64,000 nt of DNA from Polaribacter sp. (GCA_018663625.1 JABJPX010000070.1:1-64000); one strand, 5' to 3'. Counted from the first letter of the stretch, positions 53,442 through 63,782 are shown. The notes: generated by a model not told the origin, from the sequence alone. Program-made: numbers and translations.

Positions 53442-54968
53442 ATGAGCACAGTAAAAACAATTAAATCCGCATTAATTTCGGTATTTCACAAAGATGGTTT
53501 GGCCCCAATTGTACAAAAATTGAACGATTTAAACGTTACAATATACTCCACAGGAGGCACTGAAAAATTTATTAGAGAACTCGGAATCCCTGTAATACCA
53601 GTAGATGAAGTAACGTCTTATCCATCTATTTTAGGCGGACGCGTAAAAACTCTACATCCCAAAGTTTTTGGGGGAATTTTAAACAGACAAGATAACGAAA
53701 GTGATGTTGCAGAATTGGCAGAATACAACATTCCACAAATCGACTTGGTGATTGTAGACTTATACCCATTCGAAAAAACAGTTGCTTCTGGTGCTTCAGA
53801 ACAGGACATTGTGGAAAAAATAGACATTGGTGGTATTTCTTTAATTAGAGCTTCAGCGAAAAACTTTAAAGACACCTTCACGGTCTCTTCCATGGATCAG
53901 TACGAAGCATTTTTAGAAATCCTATCTGAAAACAGTGGAACGACTTCGATCGAACAAAGAAAAAAATTCGCAGCAAAGTCTTTTAACATCTCATCACACT
54001 ACGACACCGCCATTTTTAATTACTTTAATGAAGATGAAGTTGTTTTTAAAGCAAGTGAAATGGTTTCAAAAACATTACGATATGGCGAAAATCCACATCA
54101 AAAAGGATATTTCTTCGGAAACTTAGACGCCATGTTTGACAAACTGCACGGAAAAGAATTGAGCTATAACAATTTGTTAGATGTAGATGCTGCTGTAAAC
54201 TTAATGAATGAATTTATAGGAGAAGCACCAACATTTGCTGTTTTAAAACACAATAATGCTTGTGGTTTTGCGCAAAGAGAAACGATAAAGCAAGCGTATT
54301 TAGATGCATTAGCAGGAGATCCTGTTTCTGCTTTTGGTGGTGTTTTAATTTCAAATACAGAAATCGATACTGAAACTGCAAAAGAAATTCATACACTTTT
54401 TTGTGAAGTAGTGATTGCTCCTTCATTTTCAGAAGAAGCACTCTCTATTTTAAAAGGAAAGAAAAATAGGGTATTATTGATTCAGAAAACTACAGTTTTA
54501 CCAATTCAAAATGTAAGAACAGCATTAAATGGATTATTAGTTCAAGACAAAGATTGTATTACAGATGCTGTAGAAGATTTCAACTATGCAACAAATACAA
54601 AGCCATCAGATACAGAGTTAAAAGATTTACTTTTTGCTTCTAAAATTTGCAAACACACAAAATCAAACACCATTGTTTTCACAAAAAACAATCAATTATT
54701 AGCAAGCGGAACTGGGCAAACTAGTAGAGTTGACGCTTTAACGCAAGCCATTGAAAAAGCAAACAATTTTGGATTTGATTTAAACGGGGCTGTAATGGCT
54801 AGTGATGCTTTTTTCCCATTTCCAGATTGCGTAGAAATTGCTGAAAAAGCGGGCATTAAAAGTGTCATTCAACCAGGAGGATCTATCAAGGACCAATTGA
54901 GTATTGATTATTGTAATGCAAACAATGTTTCTATGGTATTAACAGGGACAAGGCATTTTAAACATTAA
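53442..54968 (+). CDS. purH: Bifunctional AICAR formyltransferase/IMP cyclohydrolase
   Basis: Carries out the last two steps of IMP synthesis. The 508-residue protein has an N-terminal methylglyoxal-synthase-like cyclohydrolase domain (STGGTEKFIRE, GGRVKTLHPKVFGGIL, DLYPFEKT) and a C-terminal transformylase domain (RYGENPHQKG, LKHNNACGFA, GDPVSAFGG, SDAFFPFPD, QPGGSIKDQ). Length is normal. The mre operon follows with its own promoter. Confidence 0.96.
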   Translation: MSTVKTIKSALISVFHKDGLAPIVQKLNDLNVTIYSTGGTEKFIRELGIPVIPVDEVTSYPSILGGRVKTLHPKVFGGILNRQDNESDVAELAEYNIPQIDLVIVDLYPFEKTVASGASEQDIVEKIDIGGISLIRASAKNFKDTFTVSSMDQYEAFLEILSENSGTTSIEQRKKFAAKSFNISSHYDTAIFNYFNEDEVVFKASEMVSKTLRYGENPHQKGYFFGNLDAMFDKLHGKELSYNNLLDVDAAVNLMNEFIGEAPTFAVLKHNNACGFAQRETIKQAYLDALAGDPVSAFGGVLISNTEIDTETAKEIHTLFCEVVIAPSFSEEALSILKGKKNRVLLIQKTTVLPIQNVRTALNGLLVQDKDCITDAVEDFNYATNTKPSDTELKDLLFASKICKHTKSNTIVFTKNNQLLASGTGQTSRVDALTQAIEKANNFGFDLNGAVMASDAFFPFPDCVEIAEKAGIKSVIQPGGSIKDQLSIDYCNANNVSMVLTGTRHFKH

Positions 54969-55005
54969 ATTTTTAATAATATGTATTTTACAAAGCGTTT
55001 TTTAG

Positions 55006-55013
55006 TAGCTTTG
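55006..55013 (+). promoter_or_regulatory. Bacteroidota -7 element for the mreB operon
   Basis: TAGCTTTG matches TAnnTTTG, 43 bp before the mreB ATG. Confidence 0.5.
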
Positions 55014-55055
55014 TAAGAATACATTATTTTAAAAAATAAAAAAACAGTAGCATTT

Positions 55056-56084
55056 ATGGGTTTTTTTGATTTTATGACCGAAGATATTGCGATCGATTTA
55101 GGGACTGCAAATACACTAATTATCCATAATGGAAAAGTAGTAATTGACAGTCCTTCAATAGTAGCAAGGAATAGAAGTACTGGTAAAATTATTGCAATTG
55201 GCAAACAAGCCAATTTAATGCAAGGAAAAACACACGAAAACATAAAGACAATACGTCCTTTAAAAGATGGAGTAATTGCAGATTTCCAAGCTTCTGAAGA
55301 AATGATCAAAGAATTTGTAAAACAAATTCCTTCTATAAAAAAGAAATTATTTCCCCCAGCTTTAAGAATGGTGATCTGCATTCCTTCTGGAATTACAGAA
55401 GTAGAAAAACGCGCCGTACAAGACTCTGCGCGTCACATGAATGCCAAAGAGATTTACCTAATTTTTGAACCGATGGCAGCTGCAATTGGTGTAGGAATTG
55501 ATATCATGGAACCAAAAGGGAATATGATTATTGATATTGGTGGTGGAACTACAGAAATTGCTGTAATTGCCTTGGGTGGTATCGTTTGCGATCAATCCGT
55601 AAAAGTCGCTGGAGATTTATTCACCAACGACATTATGTATTACATGAGAACTCAACACAATTTACATGTTGGAGAAACTACCGCTGAAAAAATAAAAATT
55701 TCAATTGGCGCTGCCACGGAAGATTTAGACACTCCACCAGAAGACATGTTAGTTCAAGGAAGAGATTTATTAAGTGGAAAGCCAAAACAAGTGCAAGTAT
55801 CATATCGAGAAATTGCAAAAGCACTCGACAAATCTATTTTAAGAATTGAAGATGCAGTAATGGAAACATTGTCTAAAACACCCCCTGAATTGGCTGCTGA
55901 CATTTACAATACAGGAATCTATCTAGCAGGTGGAGGTTCTATGCTAAGAGGTCTAGACAAACGTTTGTCTCGTAAAACAGACTTGCCTGTTTATATTGCA
56001 GAAGACCCTTTAAGAGCCGTTGTTCGTGGAACTGGAATTGCATTAAAGGAACTCGTGAAATACAAAAATGTATTGATGAAATAA
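55056..56084 (+). CDS. mreB: Rod shape-determining protein MreB
   Basis: A bacterial actin that guides lateral wall synthesis. The 342-residue protein has the actin-fold phosphate loops IAIDLGTANTLI and MIIDIGGGTTEIAVIA, IYLAGGGSMLRGL (adenosine contact) and KRAVQDSARHMNAKEI. It opens the operon mreB-mreC-mreD-mrdA-rodA and should polymerise under the inner membrane. Confidence 0.96.
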   Translation: MGFFDFMTEDIAIDLGTANTLIIHNGKVVIDSPSIVARNRSTGKIIAIGKQANLMQGKTHENIKTIRPLKDGVIADFQASEEMIKEFVKQIPSIKKKLFPPALRMVICIPSGITEVEKRAVQDSARHMNAKEIYLIFEPMAAAIGVGIDIMEPKGNMIIDIGGGTTEIAVIALGGIVCDQSVKVAGDLFTNDIMYYMRTQHNLHVGETTAEKIKISIGAATEDLDTPPEDMLVQGRDLLSGKPKQVQVSYREIAKALDKSILRIEDAVMETLSKTPPELAADIYNTGIYLAGGGSMLRGLDKRLSRKTDLPVYIAEDPLRAVVRGTGIALKELVKYKNVLMK

Positions 56085-56105
56085 ATCTGTAAATCCATTT
56101 GAAAG

Positions 56106-56930
56106 ATGCAGCAACTTATATCGTTTATACAAAAGTATAAATACTTGCTTTTTTTTATAATGTTACAAGCGATTGGGATTCACTTAACAATTCGCAATCA
56201 TAGTTTTCATAAAAGCACCTTTCTCAATTCTACCAATTTTATTTCAGGAAATTTATATGAAAAATTTGCAAATATTGCCGATTACATTCATTTAAAGGAA
56301 CAGAATCAACAACTTGTTTTAGAAAACATCCAATTAAAAAATAAAGTAGCCGTTCTCAACTCTATTGAACAAACTGCTTTAGAAACAGTAAGTGTAGATT
56401 CTACTTTTTTTAACCAGAGATACAGCTATTCTGTCGCTAAAATCATTAAAAACCAATACACCAAATCAAACAATCTTTTACTCATTGACAAGGGTAAAAA
56501 TGATGGGATTGAAAAAGAAATGGCTGTTTTTAATAGCAAAGGAATTGTTGGAGTCACAGAAAAAACAACAGAAAAATACACAAGAGTTCAATCAATCTTA
56601 AATAAAAATAGTGGGATAAGTGCTCGGTTAAAAAAGGGTGCTAACTATTTTGGGCCTTTAGTATGGGATGGGAAAGATTACCGAAAGGTACAACTTACAG
56701 ACATCCCGAGACAAGCAAATGTAAAAATTGGAGACACCATAGTCACAAGCGGAATGTCAACAATATTTCCTGAAGGAATTTTAATAGGAACTGTTTTAAC
56801 GATTGGAAACAAACATAGTAGTGAAAATAAAATAAATGTTCAACTTTTTAACGATATGAGTAATCTGAGACACGTATATGTTGTGAAAAGTCTTCATAAA
56901 TTAGAATTAAAAGCCTTACAAGATGAATAG
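56106..56930 (+). CDS. mreC: Rod shape-determining protein MreC
   Basis: A 274-residue protein with one membrane helix (residues 12-28), a coiled coil (about 60-90) and the two-barrel periplasmic domain: KNNLLLIDKGKNDGI-like text SNNLLLIDKGKNDGIEKEMA, GIVGVT, GPLVWDGKDYRKVQLTDIPR and TSGMSTIFPEGILIG. It links MreB with the wall synthases. It overlaps mreD by 8 bp. Confidence 0.93.
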   Translation: MQQLISFIQKYKYLLFFIMLQAIGIHLTIRNHSFHKSTFLNSTNFISGNLYEKFANIADYIHLKEQNQQLVLENIQLKNKVAVLNSIEQTALETVSVDSTFFNQRYSYSVAKIIKNQYTKSNNLLLIDKGKNDGIEKEMAVFNSKGIVGVTEKTTEKYTRVQSILNKNSGISARLKKGANYFGPLVWDGKDYRKVQLTDIPRQANVKIGDTIVTSGMSTIFPEGILIGTVLTIGNKHSSENKINVQLFNDMSNLRHVYVVKSLHKLELKALQDE

Positions 56931-57426
56931 CATTATCTACTATACATTTATTGGAGTGCTTTTAGCTTTTCTACAAGTGTTTGTTTTCAACAATATTCTT
57001 TTTTTTGAATATATAAATCCATTTTTATACATTGTCTTTGTGTTTTTGTTTCCAGTAAGAGAATTGCGTTTTTATTTTTTATTAATGGCATTTTTATTGG
57101 GTTTATTTATTGATGTTTTTAGTGATTCCGGAGGAATTCACGCTTTCTCAACCTTAACGATTGCCTATATTCGACTTTTTTTTATCAACCTTTATTTTAG
57201 AAAAACACCTGTCGATTATCCTTTTTTCAGACTTCAAAAAGAACCTTTTGGAAAAATATTTAACTTCACAGTAACTTTAACAGTGATACATCACTTTATT
57301 TTATTTTCTTTAGATAACTTTAGCTTTCAGAATTTTTCGAGTGTACTACTAAACACATTGTATTCTAGTATATTTACACTACTTTTATTCTTTTTAGGCG
57401 GGTTTATTTTTATAAAGAAACAATAA
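56923..57426 (+). CDS. mreD: Rod shape-determining protein MreD
   Basis: A 167-residue integral membrane protein with about five helices, rich in Phe and Leu, with the weak family pattern GLFIDVFSDSGGIHAFSTL. The identification leans on position: it overlaps mreC by 8 bp and mrdA by one base. Confidence 0.88.
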   Translation: MNSIIYYTFIGVLLAFLQVFVFNNILFFEYINPFLYIVFVFLFPVRELRFYFLLMAFLLGLFIDVFSDSGGIHAFSTLTIAYIRLFFINLYFRKTPVDYPFFRLQKEPFGKIFNFTVTLTVIHHFILFSLDNFSFQNFSSVLLNTLYSSIFTLLLFFLGGFIFIKKQ

Positions 57427-59306
57427 TGCAAAGAAGTTTTTTACTTTATTTCTCTATCACTCTAGTAGGAGTTCTTTTTATTGGTCGATTATTTCAACTT
57501 CAAATACTACGAGGACAAAAATACGACCCAATAAATAATGCCGCAGTAAAAACACAATACGACTATCCAGAAAGAGGTTATGTATATGATAGGAATGGAA
57601 CTTTAATCATCGCAAATCAACTTTCTTATGACGTAATGGTTCAACCCAATGAAGTTACCCCTTTAGATACTTTAGAATTTTGTGCTTTATTAAAAATAGA
57701 CAAGGCAAGCTTCCTCAAACGATTCAATAGAGCACAGAATTATGCCTCCTACTTACCTTCTGTTTTTTTAAAACAATTAGCAAAAGAAGACTATGCATAT
57801 CTTCAGGAAAAACTACACCACTATAAAGGGTTTTATATTCAAAAAAGAGTCATTCGAGAATATCCAATAAAGTCTGCTGCCAATATTTTTGGATATATTA
57901 GTGAAGTTAGTGAATCTAAAGCTAAAAAAAACGTCGATTATCAGCAAGGAGAATTAATTGGAAAGGCAGGTATTGAAAAAGAATATGAAGCCTATTTAAG
58001 AGGAACTAAAGGAAAAAAATACTCACATAAAAATAGATTTAATAAAGTAACTGGTCCTTATAAAAATGGTGTTTTAGACACTCTGCCTTCAAATGGAAAA
58101 GACTTAACCCTGACCATTGATATTGAATTGCAACAATATGCAGAAAGCTTAATGAAAGGGAAACGAGGCGGGATTGTAGCGATAGAACCATCTAGTGGAG
58201 AAATACTAGCATTAGTTTCGGCCCCATCCTATGACCCAAATATGTTGGTCGGCAGAAAACGCTCAAAGAATTCTGTTCTTTTAATGAATCCAAAAAATCC
58301 AGACAAACCTACTTATGACAGATCTTTAATGGCACAATATGCTCCTGGGTCTCCTTTTAAGATGATGAATGCCTTAATTGGACTTCAAGAAAATGTAATT
58401 AATGCAAACACCGCCTTTAGATGTTATGAAGGGTATCAATACGGAAGAAGAAAAAATGAGTTCATGGGGTGTCATTGTGGAATTATAGGAAACCCCATCT
58501 ATTTAAAGACAGCGATTGCAAGATCTTGTAATAGCTACTTTGCAAATACTTTTAAACGGATTGTTGAAAAAGACAACAAACCTTCTGAAGGACTCAATAA
58601 CTGGAGCAAACATGTGAAAAGCTTCGGGTTAGGAGATTATTTAGGATACGATTTACCCGCTGGAGCTGCAGGTAGGATTCCGACAGGAGTGTTTTATGAC
58701 AATCGAATTAATTATCGCTGGAACGCATCATCGGTCATTTCGAATGCAATCGGACAAGGTGATGTTGAAACAACCCCAATACAGTTGGCAAATTTTACAG
58801 CGGCTATTGCAAATAAAGGTTTTTTCTATACACCTCATATTTTAAAAAAGGTCGCAGGAGAAGCCATCAAAAATAAAAAATATACCGTTCCAAAAAAGAC
58901 CAGTATAGCTGCAAAACATTTTGAACCTATTATTGAAGCGATGCACGAAGTTTTTAAAACAGGAACTGGAAAATCGAGTCAAATAAAAGGCATTGAAATT
59001 TGCGGGAAGACAGGGACTGTTGAAAACTCCATCAAAATAATAGATGGCGTTAAAACACAAGCGCCCGACCATTCTATATTAGTTGCATTTGCTCCAAAAG
59101 ATAACCCTAAAATAGCAATAGCTGTTTTTGTTGAAAATGGCGGTTATGGATCTACTATCGCTGCCCCGATTTCAAGTTTAATTATAGAAAAATATCTAAC
59201 AGAAAAAATATCTAAACCGTTGGTCGAAAAAAGAATACTTGCACTCAGTTTACAAGAAGTTTACGACAAACAAAAATCAAAAGAAATTGCGCCAGGAACG
59301 AAATAA
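57426..59306 (+). CDS. mrdA: Penicillin-binding protein 2
   Basis: The transpeptidase of the elongasome. The 626-residue protein has an N-terminal membrane helix, a dimerisation domain (ERGYVYDRNGTLIIAN), and the transpeptidase domain with active Ser in GSPFKMMNA (SxxK), SCN in ARSCNSYF and KTG in CGKTGTVE. Length is normal. Its 3' end overlaps the rodA reading frame. Confidence 0.95.
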   Translation: MQRSFLLYFSITLVGVLFIGRLFQLQILRGQKYDPINNAAVKTQYDYPERGYVYDRNGTLIIANQLSYDVMVQPNEVTPLDTLEFCALLKIDKASFLKRFNRAQNYASYLPSVFLKQLAKEDYAYLQEKLHHYKGFYIQKRVIREYPIKSAANIFGYISEVSESKAKKNVDYQQGELIGKAGIEKEYEAYLRGTKGKKYSHKNRFNKVTGPYKNGVLDTLPSNGKDLTLTIDIELQQYAESLMKGKRGGIVAIEPSSGEILALVSAPSYDPNMLVGRKRSKNSVLLMNPKNPDKPTYDRSLMAQYAPGSPFKMMNALIGLQENVINANTAFRCYEGYQYGRRKNEFMGCHCGIIGNPIYLKTAIARSCNSYFANTFKRIVEKDNKPSEGLNNWSKHVKSFGLGDYLGYDLPAGAAGRIPTGVFYDNRINYRWNASSVISNAIGQGDVETTPIQLANFTAAIANKGFFYTPHILKKVAGEAIKNKKYTVPKKTSIAAKHFEPIIEAMHEVFKTGTGKSSQIKGIEICGKTGTVENSIKIIDGVKTQAPDHSILVAFAPKDNPKIAIAVFVENGGYGSTIAAPISSLIIEKYLTEKISKPLVEKRILALSLQEVYDKQKSKEIAPGTK

Positions 59307-60570
59307 CATTTTTGCAGGAATTGATTTTATCCTAGTATTTTTATATCTCTTTTTAGTAGGATTTGGATGGCTCAATATTTATGCAGCTTCCAGAACAACG
59401 GAGGATGTAGAATTCCTAAATTTTTCAACGGAATATGGGAAACAGCTTATTTTTATTTGTTTAACCCCTCCTTTAATTGTGCTGATTCTTTTTTTTAATT
59501 CCAAATTTTACGAAAAATTTTCGGTTATTTTTTATGCCTTTTCAATACTTTCGCTCCTTGGATTGTTTGTTTTTGGCAAAACTATTAATGGTGCAACATC
59601 TTGGTATAATTTTGGATTTATAGGGTTGCAACCCTCTGAATTCGTGAAAGTATTTACAGCATTAGCAGTTGCAAAACTTTTAAGTGATCATCGGCAATAC
59701 AACTTCAACTTGATTAAAAATCAAGTAAAAGCATTCATCATCATTTTCTTACCTGCTTTTTTAATTATACTTCAACCAGACGCAGGTTCTGCATTAATTT
59801 ATTTAGCATTTTTTTTCGTCTTAAATCGAGAAGGACTCTCTTTAAATTATATCCTTTTAGGACTTTCTACACTCCTCATTTTCATTAGTACAATCTATTT
59901 TGGCCCAGAAACAATTATCACGAGTCTTTTTATACTCATTACTTTTTTTGTTATACTTATTATCAAGAAAGCTGGAAAACGGTATTTACGGTTCAATTGG
60001 TATAAAATAGTAGGGGTCTATTTATTACTTGGCATTTTTGTTTTTAGCACAAACTACTTTTACAAACATGTCTTAGCTTCGCACCAAAAAGATCGGTTTG
60101 ATATTTTATTGGGTATAAAAACAGACAACAAAGGGGTTGGTTACAACTCTTATCAATCAGAACTCACAATAAGTTCAGGAGGCCTAAATGGAAAAGGCTT
60201 TTTAAATGGCGATTTAACGCAAGGAGATTTCGTGCCTGAACAACACACCGATTATATTTTTAGTACTGTTGGAGAAGAATGGGGTTTTATTGGCGCTAGT
60301 CTTGTTATTATTGCCTTTATGCTCATGATGTACCGAATCATCTATTTAGCAGAAACACACAGTAATAAATTTGGTCGAGTTTACGGCTACGGTCTTGCTT
60401 CCATACTATTCTTTCATGTGATTGTAAATATAGGAATGGTCATCGGTTTATTGCCAACAGTAGGTATACCACTCCCTTTCTTTAGCTACGGAGGCTCATC
60501 TTTGTGGGGATTCACGATCTTGCTTTTCATCTTCCTACGTTTAGATGCCCACAAGAATTATGATTGGTAA
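59287..60570 (+). CDS. rodA: Rod shape-determining protein RodA (SEDS glycosyltransferase)
   Basis: A SEDS-family peptidoglycan polymerase that works with PBP2. About ten membrane helices, with GATSWYNFGFIGLQPSEFVK, LQPDAGSA, PEQHTDYIFSTVGEEWGF and the late GIPLPFFSYGGSS, all typical. There is no ATG near the start. TTG at 59287 gives MRQERNNIFAGIDF, which fits the family; an upstream TTG at 59239 would add a poor 16-residue extension. With TTG at 59287 the gene overlaps mrdA by 20 bp and has 427 residues. Confidence 0.92.
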   Translation: MRQERNNIFAGIDFILVFLYLFLVGFGWLNIYAASRTTEDVEFLNFSTEYGKQLIFICLTPPLIVLILFFNSKFYEKFSVIFYAFSILSLLGLFVFGKTINGATSWYNFGFIGLQPSEFVKVFTALAVAKLLSDHRQYNFNLIKNQVKAFIIIFLPAFLIILQPDAGSALIYLAFFFVLNREGLSLNYILLGLSTLLIFISTIYFGPETIITSLFILITFFVILIIKKAGKRYLRFNWYKIVGVYLLLGIFVFSTNYFYKHVLASHQKDRFDILLGIKTDNKGVGYNSYQSELTISSGGLNGKGFLNGDLTQGDFVPEQHTDYIFSTVGEEWGFIGASLVIIAFMLMMYRIIYLAETHSNKFGRVYGYGLASILFFHVIVNIGMVIGLLPTVGIPLPFFSYGGSSLWGFTILLFIFLRLDAHKNYDW

Positions 60571-60592
60571 ATATCATACCAAAATAAAGCAC

Positions 60593-60626
60593 AAAAAAAC
60601 TCTGAATTTTCATTCAGAGTTTTTTT
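60593..60626. terminator. Bidirectional intrinsic terminator between rodA and rpsT
   Basis: AAAAAAACTCTGAAT, loop TTTC and ATTCAGAGTTTTTTT form a 15-bp perfect stem with T tracts on both strands, 22 bp after rodA and 21 bp after the rpsT stop on the other strand. Confidence 0.88.
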
Positions 60627-60647
60627 TGTATTTTGTAAATAAAAATC

Positions 60648-60899
60648 TTACATAGCAGCAACGTGCTTTGTTAATTTAGATTTTAAATTTGCAGCTTTGT
60701 TTTTATGAATAATGTTATTCTTTGCTAGTTTATCTAACATAGAAATTACATTACCTAACATTCCTTCAGCTTCTTTTTTATCTTCAGTTGCACGAATATC
60801 TCTTAACGCGTTACGAGTAGTTTTATGCTGATATTTGTTACGCAATCTCTTAGCGTCGTTACTTCTAATTCTCTTTAATGCTGACTTATGATTTGCCAT
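60648..60899 (-). CDS. rpsT: 30S ribosomal protein S20
   Basis: An 83-residue, very basic helical protein: MANHKSALKRIRSNDAKRLR, then LDKLAKNNIIHKNKAANLKS. It binds 16S rRNA in the small subunit. The gene lies 35 bp beyond the tRNA-Glu gene on the same strand, and may be co-transcribed with it. Confidence 0.96.
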   Translation of the reverse strand: MANHKSALKRIRSNDAKRLRNKYQHKTTRNALRDIRATEDKKEAEGMLGNVISMLDKLAKNNIIHKNKAANLKSKLTKHVAAM

Positions 60900-60934
60900 A
60901 ATTCTTAATTTATTCGTTTTTAGTTAAAACTTTG

Positions 60935-61006
60935 TAGTCCGTACGGGAATCGAACCCGTGTTACATGGATGAAAACCATGCGTCCTAACCCCTAGACGAA
61001 CGGACC
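60935..61006 (-). tRNA. tRNA-Glu (anticodon UUC)
   Basis: On the reverse strand a 72-nt cloverleaf can be folded. The acceptor arms are GGTCCGT and ACGGACT with a G-U pair at 1-72, the D arm contains TCTAGGGGTTAGGA, the anticodon arm is CATGG-TTTTCAT-CCATG with anticodon TTC, and the T arm is CGGGTTCGATTCCCG. The discriminator is A, and CCA is not encoded. Confidence 0.95.
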
Positions 61007-61093
61007 ATAACAACCAAATTATCTCCAATTGCGGGTGCAAATATACACCGTTTTTCAAACTTCACAATCTTTTTTTTAAAAAATTTAAAAAAC

Positions 61094-62572
61094 TTAATAT
61101 GCCTTCGCAAAAAGAACTCTTTTTAAAGAAGGTTTCCCTGTAAAAACACAAGTTCCAACCTCATCTTTTGCATCGTTTGGAATGCATCTAATCGTTGCTT
61201 TTGTCAATTCTTTTATTTTATCTTCTGTTTCAATGGTTCCATCCCAATGTGCAGATACAAAACCACCTTTATTTTCAATGGCCTCCTTAAATTCTTCAAA
61301 CGTTGAAACATGTGTTGTATGTGCCGTTCTAAAATCGATAGCTTTTGTAAATAAGTTCTCTTGGATTTCTTCTAATAAATTTTCAATAAATACAACGACA
61401 TCGTCTTGTGAAATGGTCTCTTTTGATAAAGTATCTCTTCTAGCTACCTCAACCGTGTTGTTTTCAAGATCTCTATTTCCGATGGCAATTCTTACGGGAA
61501 CTCCTTTTAATTCATATTCTGCGAATTTTGCGCCTGGTCGATAGGTATCTCTATTATCAAACTTCACCGAAATTCCTTTTTTACGCAATCCTTTTACAAT
61601 AACATCTACTTTTTCTGAAATTGCAACTAATTGCTCATCGTTTTTATAAATGGGTACGATTGCAACTTGTATTGGTGCTAATTTTGGAGGTAAAACCAAT
61701 CCAAAATCATCGGAGTGTGTCATGATCAAACCACCAATTAAGCGGGTAGAAACTCCCCAAGAAGTAGCCCAAACATATTCTTGCTTTCCTTCTTTAGAAG
61801 TAAACTTCACATCGAAAGCTTTTGCAAAATTCTGACCTAAAAAGTGACTTGTTCCTGCTTGTAACGCCTTTCCATCTTGCATTAAAGCTTCTATTGTATA
61901 GGTTTCAACTGCACCAGCAAAACGCTCACTTTCAGATTTCGCTCCTTTTACAACAGGCATTGCCATAAAATTCTCAGCAAAAGTTGCATATACTTCTTGC
62001 ATTTGTTTTGCCTCTATAATTGCTTCTGTTTCTGTTGCGTGAGCTGTATGTCCTTCTTGCCATAAAAACTCTGCTGTTCTTAAAAACAAACGGGTTCGCA
62101 TTTCCCAACGAACTACATTGGCCCACTGATTGATCAACAAAGGTAGATTTCGATAAGATTGAATCCACCCTTTATAAGTATTCCATATAATTGCTTCAGA
62201 AGTAGGTCTAACAACTAATTCTTCTTCTAATTTTGCATCTGGATCTACCCGCAATTTTCCAGGTTTATCAGGGTCGTTTTGCAAACGGTAGTGAGTAACA
62301 ACTGCACATTCTTTCGCAAAACCTTCTGCATTTTTTTCTTCAGCTTCAAACAAACTTTTTGGGACAAATAATGGGAAATAGGCATTTTCATGACCTGTCT
62401 CTTTAAACATCCTATCTAATTCTGCTTGCATTTTCTCCCAAATAGCATAACCGTAAGGCTTTATAACCATACAACCTCTTACTGCAGAATTTTCTGCTAG
62501 GTCTGCTTTTACAACTAATTCGTTGTACCATTTAGAATAATCGTCTGCTCTTTTTGTTAACTTTTTGCTCAT
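61094..62572 (-). CDS. proS: Proline--tRNA ligase (archaeal/eukaryote-like type)
   Basis: Charges tRNA-Pro. The 492-residue class II enzyme lacks the bacterial editing insertion and shows the ProS type 3 order: [50 protein letters not shown] (motif 2), [19 protein letters not shown] (motif 3), and a C-terminal anticodon-binding plus zinc-like end ([10 protein letters not shown], final Tyr). Length is normal. Confidence 0.95.
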   Translation of the reverse strand: MSKKLTKRADDYSKWYNELVVKADLAENSAVRGCMVIKPYGYAIWEKMQAELDRMFKETGHENAYFPLFVPKSLFEAEEKNAEGFAKECAVVTHYRLQNDPDKPGKLRVDPDAKLEEELVVRPTSEAIIWNTYKGWIQSYRNLPLLINQWANVVRWEMRTRLFLRTAEFLWQEGHTAHATETEAIIEAKQMQEVYATFAENFMAMPVVKGAKSESERFAGAVETYTIEALMQDGKALQAGTSHFLGQNFAKAFDVKFTSKEGKQEYVWATSWGVSTRLIGGLIMTHSDDFGLVLPPKLAPIQVAIVPIYKNDEQLVAISEKVDVIVKGLRKKGISVKFDNRDTYRPGAKFAEYELKGVPVRIAIGNRDLENNTVEVARRDTLSKETISQDDVVVFIENLLEEIQENLFTKAIDFRTAHTTHVSTFEEFKEAIENKGGFVSAHWDGTIETEDKIKELTKATIRCIPNDAKDEVGTCVFTGKPSLKRVLFAKAY

Positions 62573-62747
62573 AGTAAAAACTTTGGCACAAATATTGCTT
62601 ATTGTTATTTTGAAATTTTGTTTTACAAATAGTTATATTTACAAAACAGAATACAAAATTACTATAAAATGGTTAGAGACCCCTTATAGTTTGCAACTTT
62701 TTGCCAAACAATTTAGAAAATAAGAATTCATCCAAATATTACAAATC

Positions 62748-63782
62748 ATGAAAATACAATACACAAAATTAAATTTCAGTAAACTTCTCATGCTTTTTGC
62801 TGTGAATGCTGTGCTCATTTCATGTGGAACGTATCAGCATGCAACAATTGAGGATGGTATTTATGCAAACGAAAACGATACTAAAAGAAAGAAGAAAGTT
62901 GTTGTTGTTAACGAAAGAGCTTATTCTGACTACAATGCAGATTACTTTGCGGAAGAATTAGATTTAGTTGACGAAATAAATAGTGAAGACATTTTCTTAG
63001 AGGAAGACGAATACAACACAATAGACAGTGTAAATGTATCTACTGAAGCGGAAAAAACGCTCGCTTACACACCAAATCAATCTTGGGGTAACGAAGAAAA
63101 CAACGACGTCATTATTAATATTAACTTTAGACAAGACCCATATTGGATGGGAGACGTATGGGGGTTCAACCCTTATCGATTTAATTATTGGTCTTTCAAC
63201 AGAAGACGATTTAACTATTGGGGATGGGGAAATAATTACTTTTATGGAAATGGGTGGAATAACTATTATGGATGGTCACACTTTGATCCTTTTGGATGGA
63301 ACAATAACATTTATGGTTGGAACATCTACAATAGATATAGGGGCACTAACGTAGCTTATCATAGAAGAGGACGCTACGGAAGTTATGGTAGAAGATCAAA
63401 CAATGTATTGGGAAGAAGGCAATTAAACAATTCTAGGAGCGTTGCCTACAATAATTTTACCAGAAAAAACAAAAGAAAACTACGACCTAATCGTAATACA
63501 AATACAATTCGAAATACTAGAAATACCACGAGCAACATAAAGCCAAAACCAACTAGAAGAACTAAAAAAGTTAAAAATACAAGAGCGGTTCAACCAAAAA
63601 GAACTGTTAGGACCAGAACCAAAAACACTAGAGAACCAAACAGAAACACCAGAACAACAAGAAATACAAGAAGCACGTTTCCTAGCAGCAACACAAGAAG
63701 CACTCGTTCTTCGAGTAGAAGTTTTGGAAATTCTTCATCAAGAGGTTCTTCTTCGAGAAGCTCCTCTAGAAGAAAAAACTAA
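62748..63782 (+). CDS. Lipoprotein with Trp/Asn/Gly-rich middle and Arg/Ser/Thr-rich tail
   Basis: A 344-residue protein with a lipoprotein signal (LLMLFAVNAVLISCGTYQ; Cys about residue 26). Residues 45-110 are acidic. Residues 125-190 are packed with Trp, Tyr, Phe, Asn and Gly (WGWGNNYFYGNGWNNYYGW). The last 130 residues are strongly cationic low-complexity text with NTR, RTR and SSSR repeats. I recognise no enzyme domain. The composition suggests a surface protein binding polyanions or polymers. Similar proteins occur next to proS and outer-membrane protein genes in this family, from memory. Confidence 0.75.
   Translation: MKIQYTKLNFSKLLMLFAVNAVLISCGTYQHATIEDGIYANENDTKRKKKVVVVNERAYSDYNADYFAEELDLVDEINSEDIFLEEDEYNTIDSVNVSTEAEKTLAYTPNQSWGNEENNDVIININFRQDPYWMGDVWGFNPYRFNYWSFNRRRFNYWGWGNNYFYGNGWNNYYGWSHFDPFGWNNNIYGWNIYNRYRGTNVAYHRRGRYGSYGRRSNNVLGRRQLNNSRSVAYNNFTRKNKRKLRPNRNTNTIRNTRNTTSNIKPKPTRRTKKVKNTRAVQPKRTVRTRTKNTREPNRNTRTTRNTRSTFPSSNTRSTRSSSRSFGNSSSRGSSSRSSSRRKN

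Noticed and set aside
63600-63780. A nucleotide repeat array in the Arg/Ser-rich tail
   Set aside because: It is explained by low-complexity coding of the lipoprotein tail, not by an independent repeat element.
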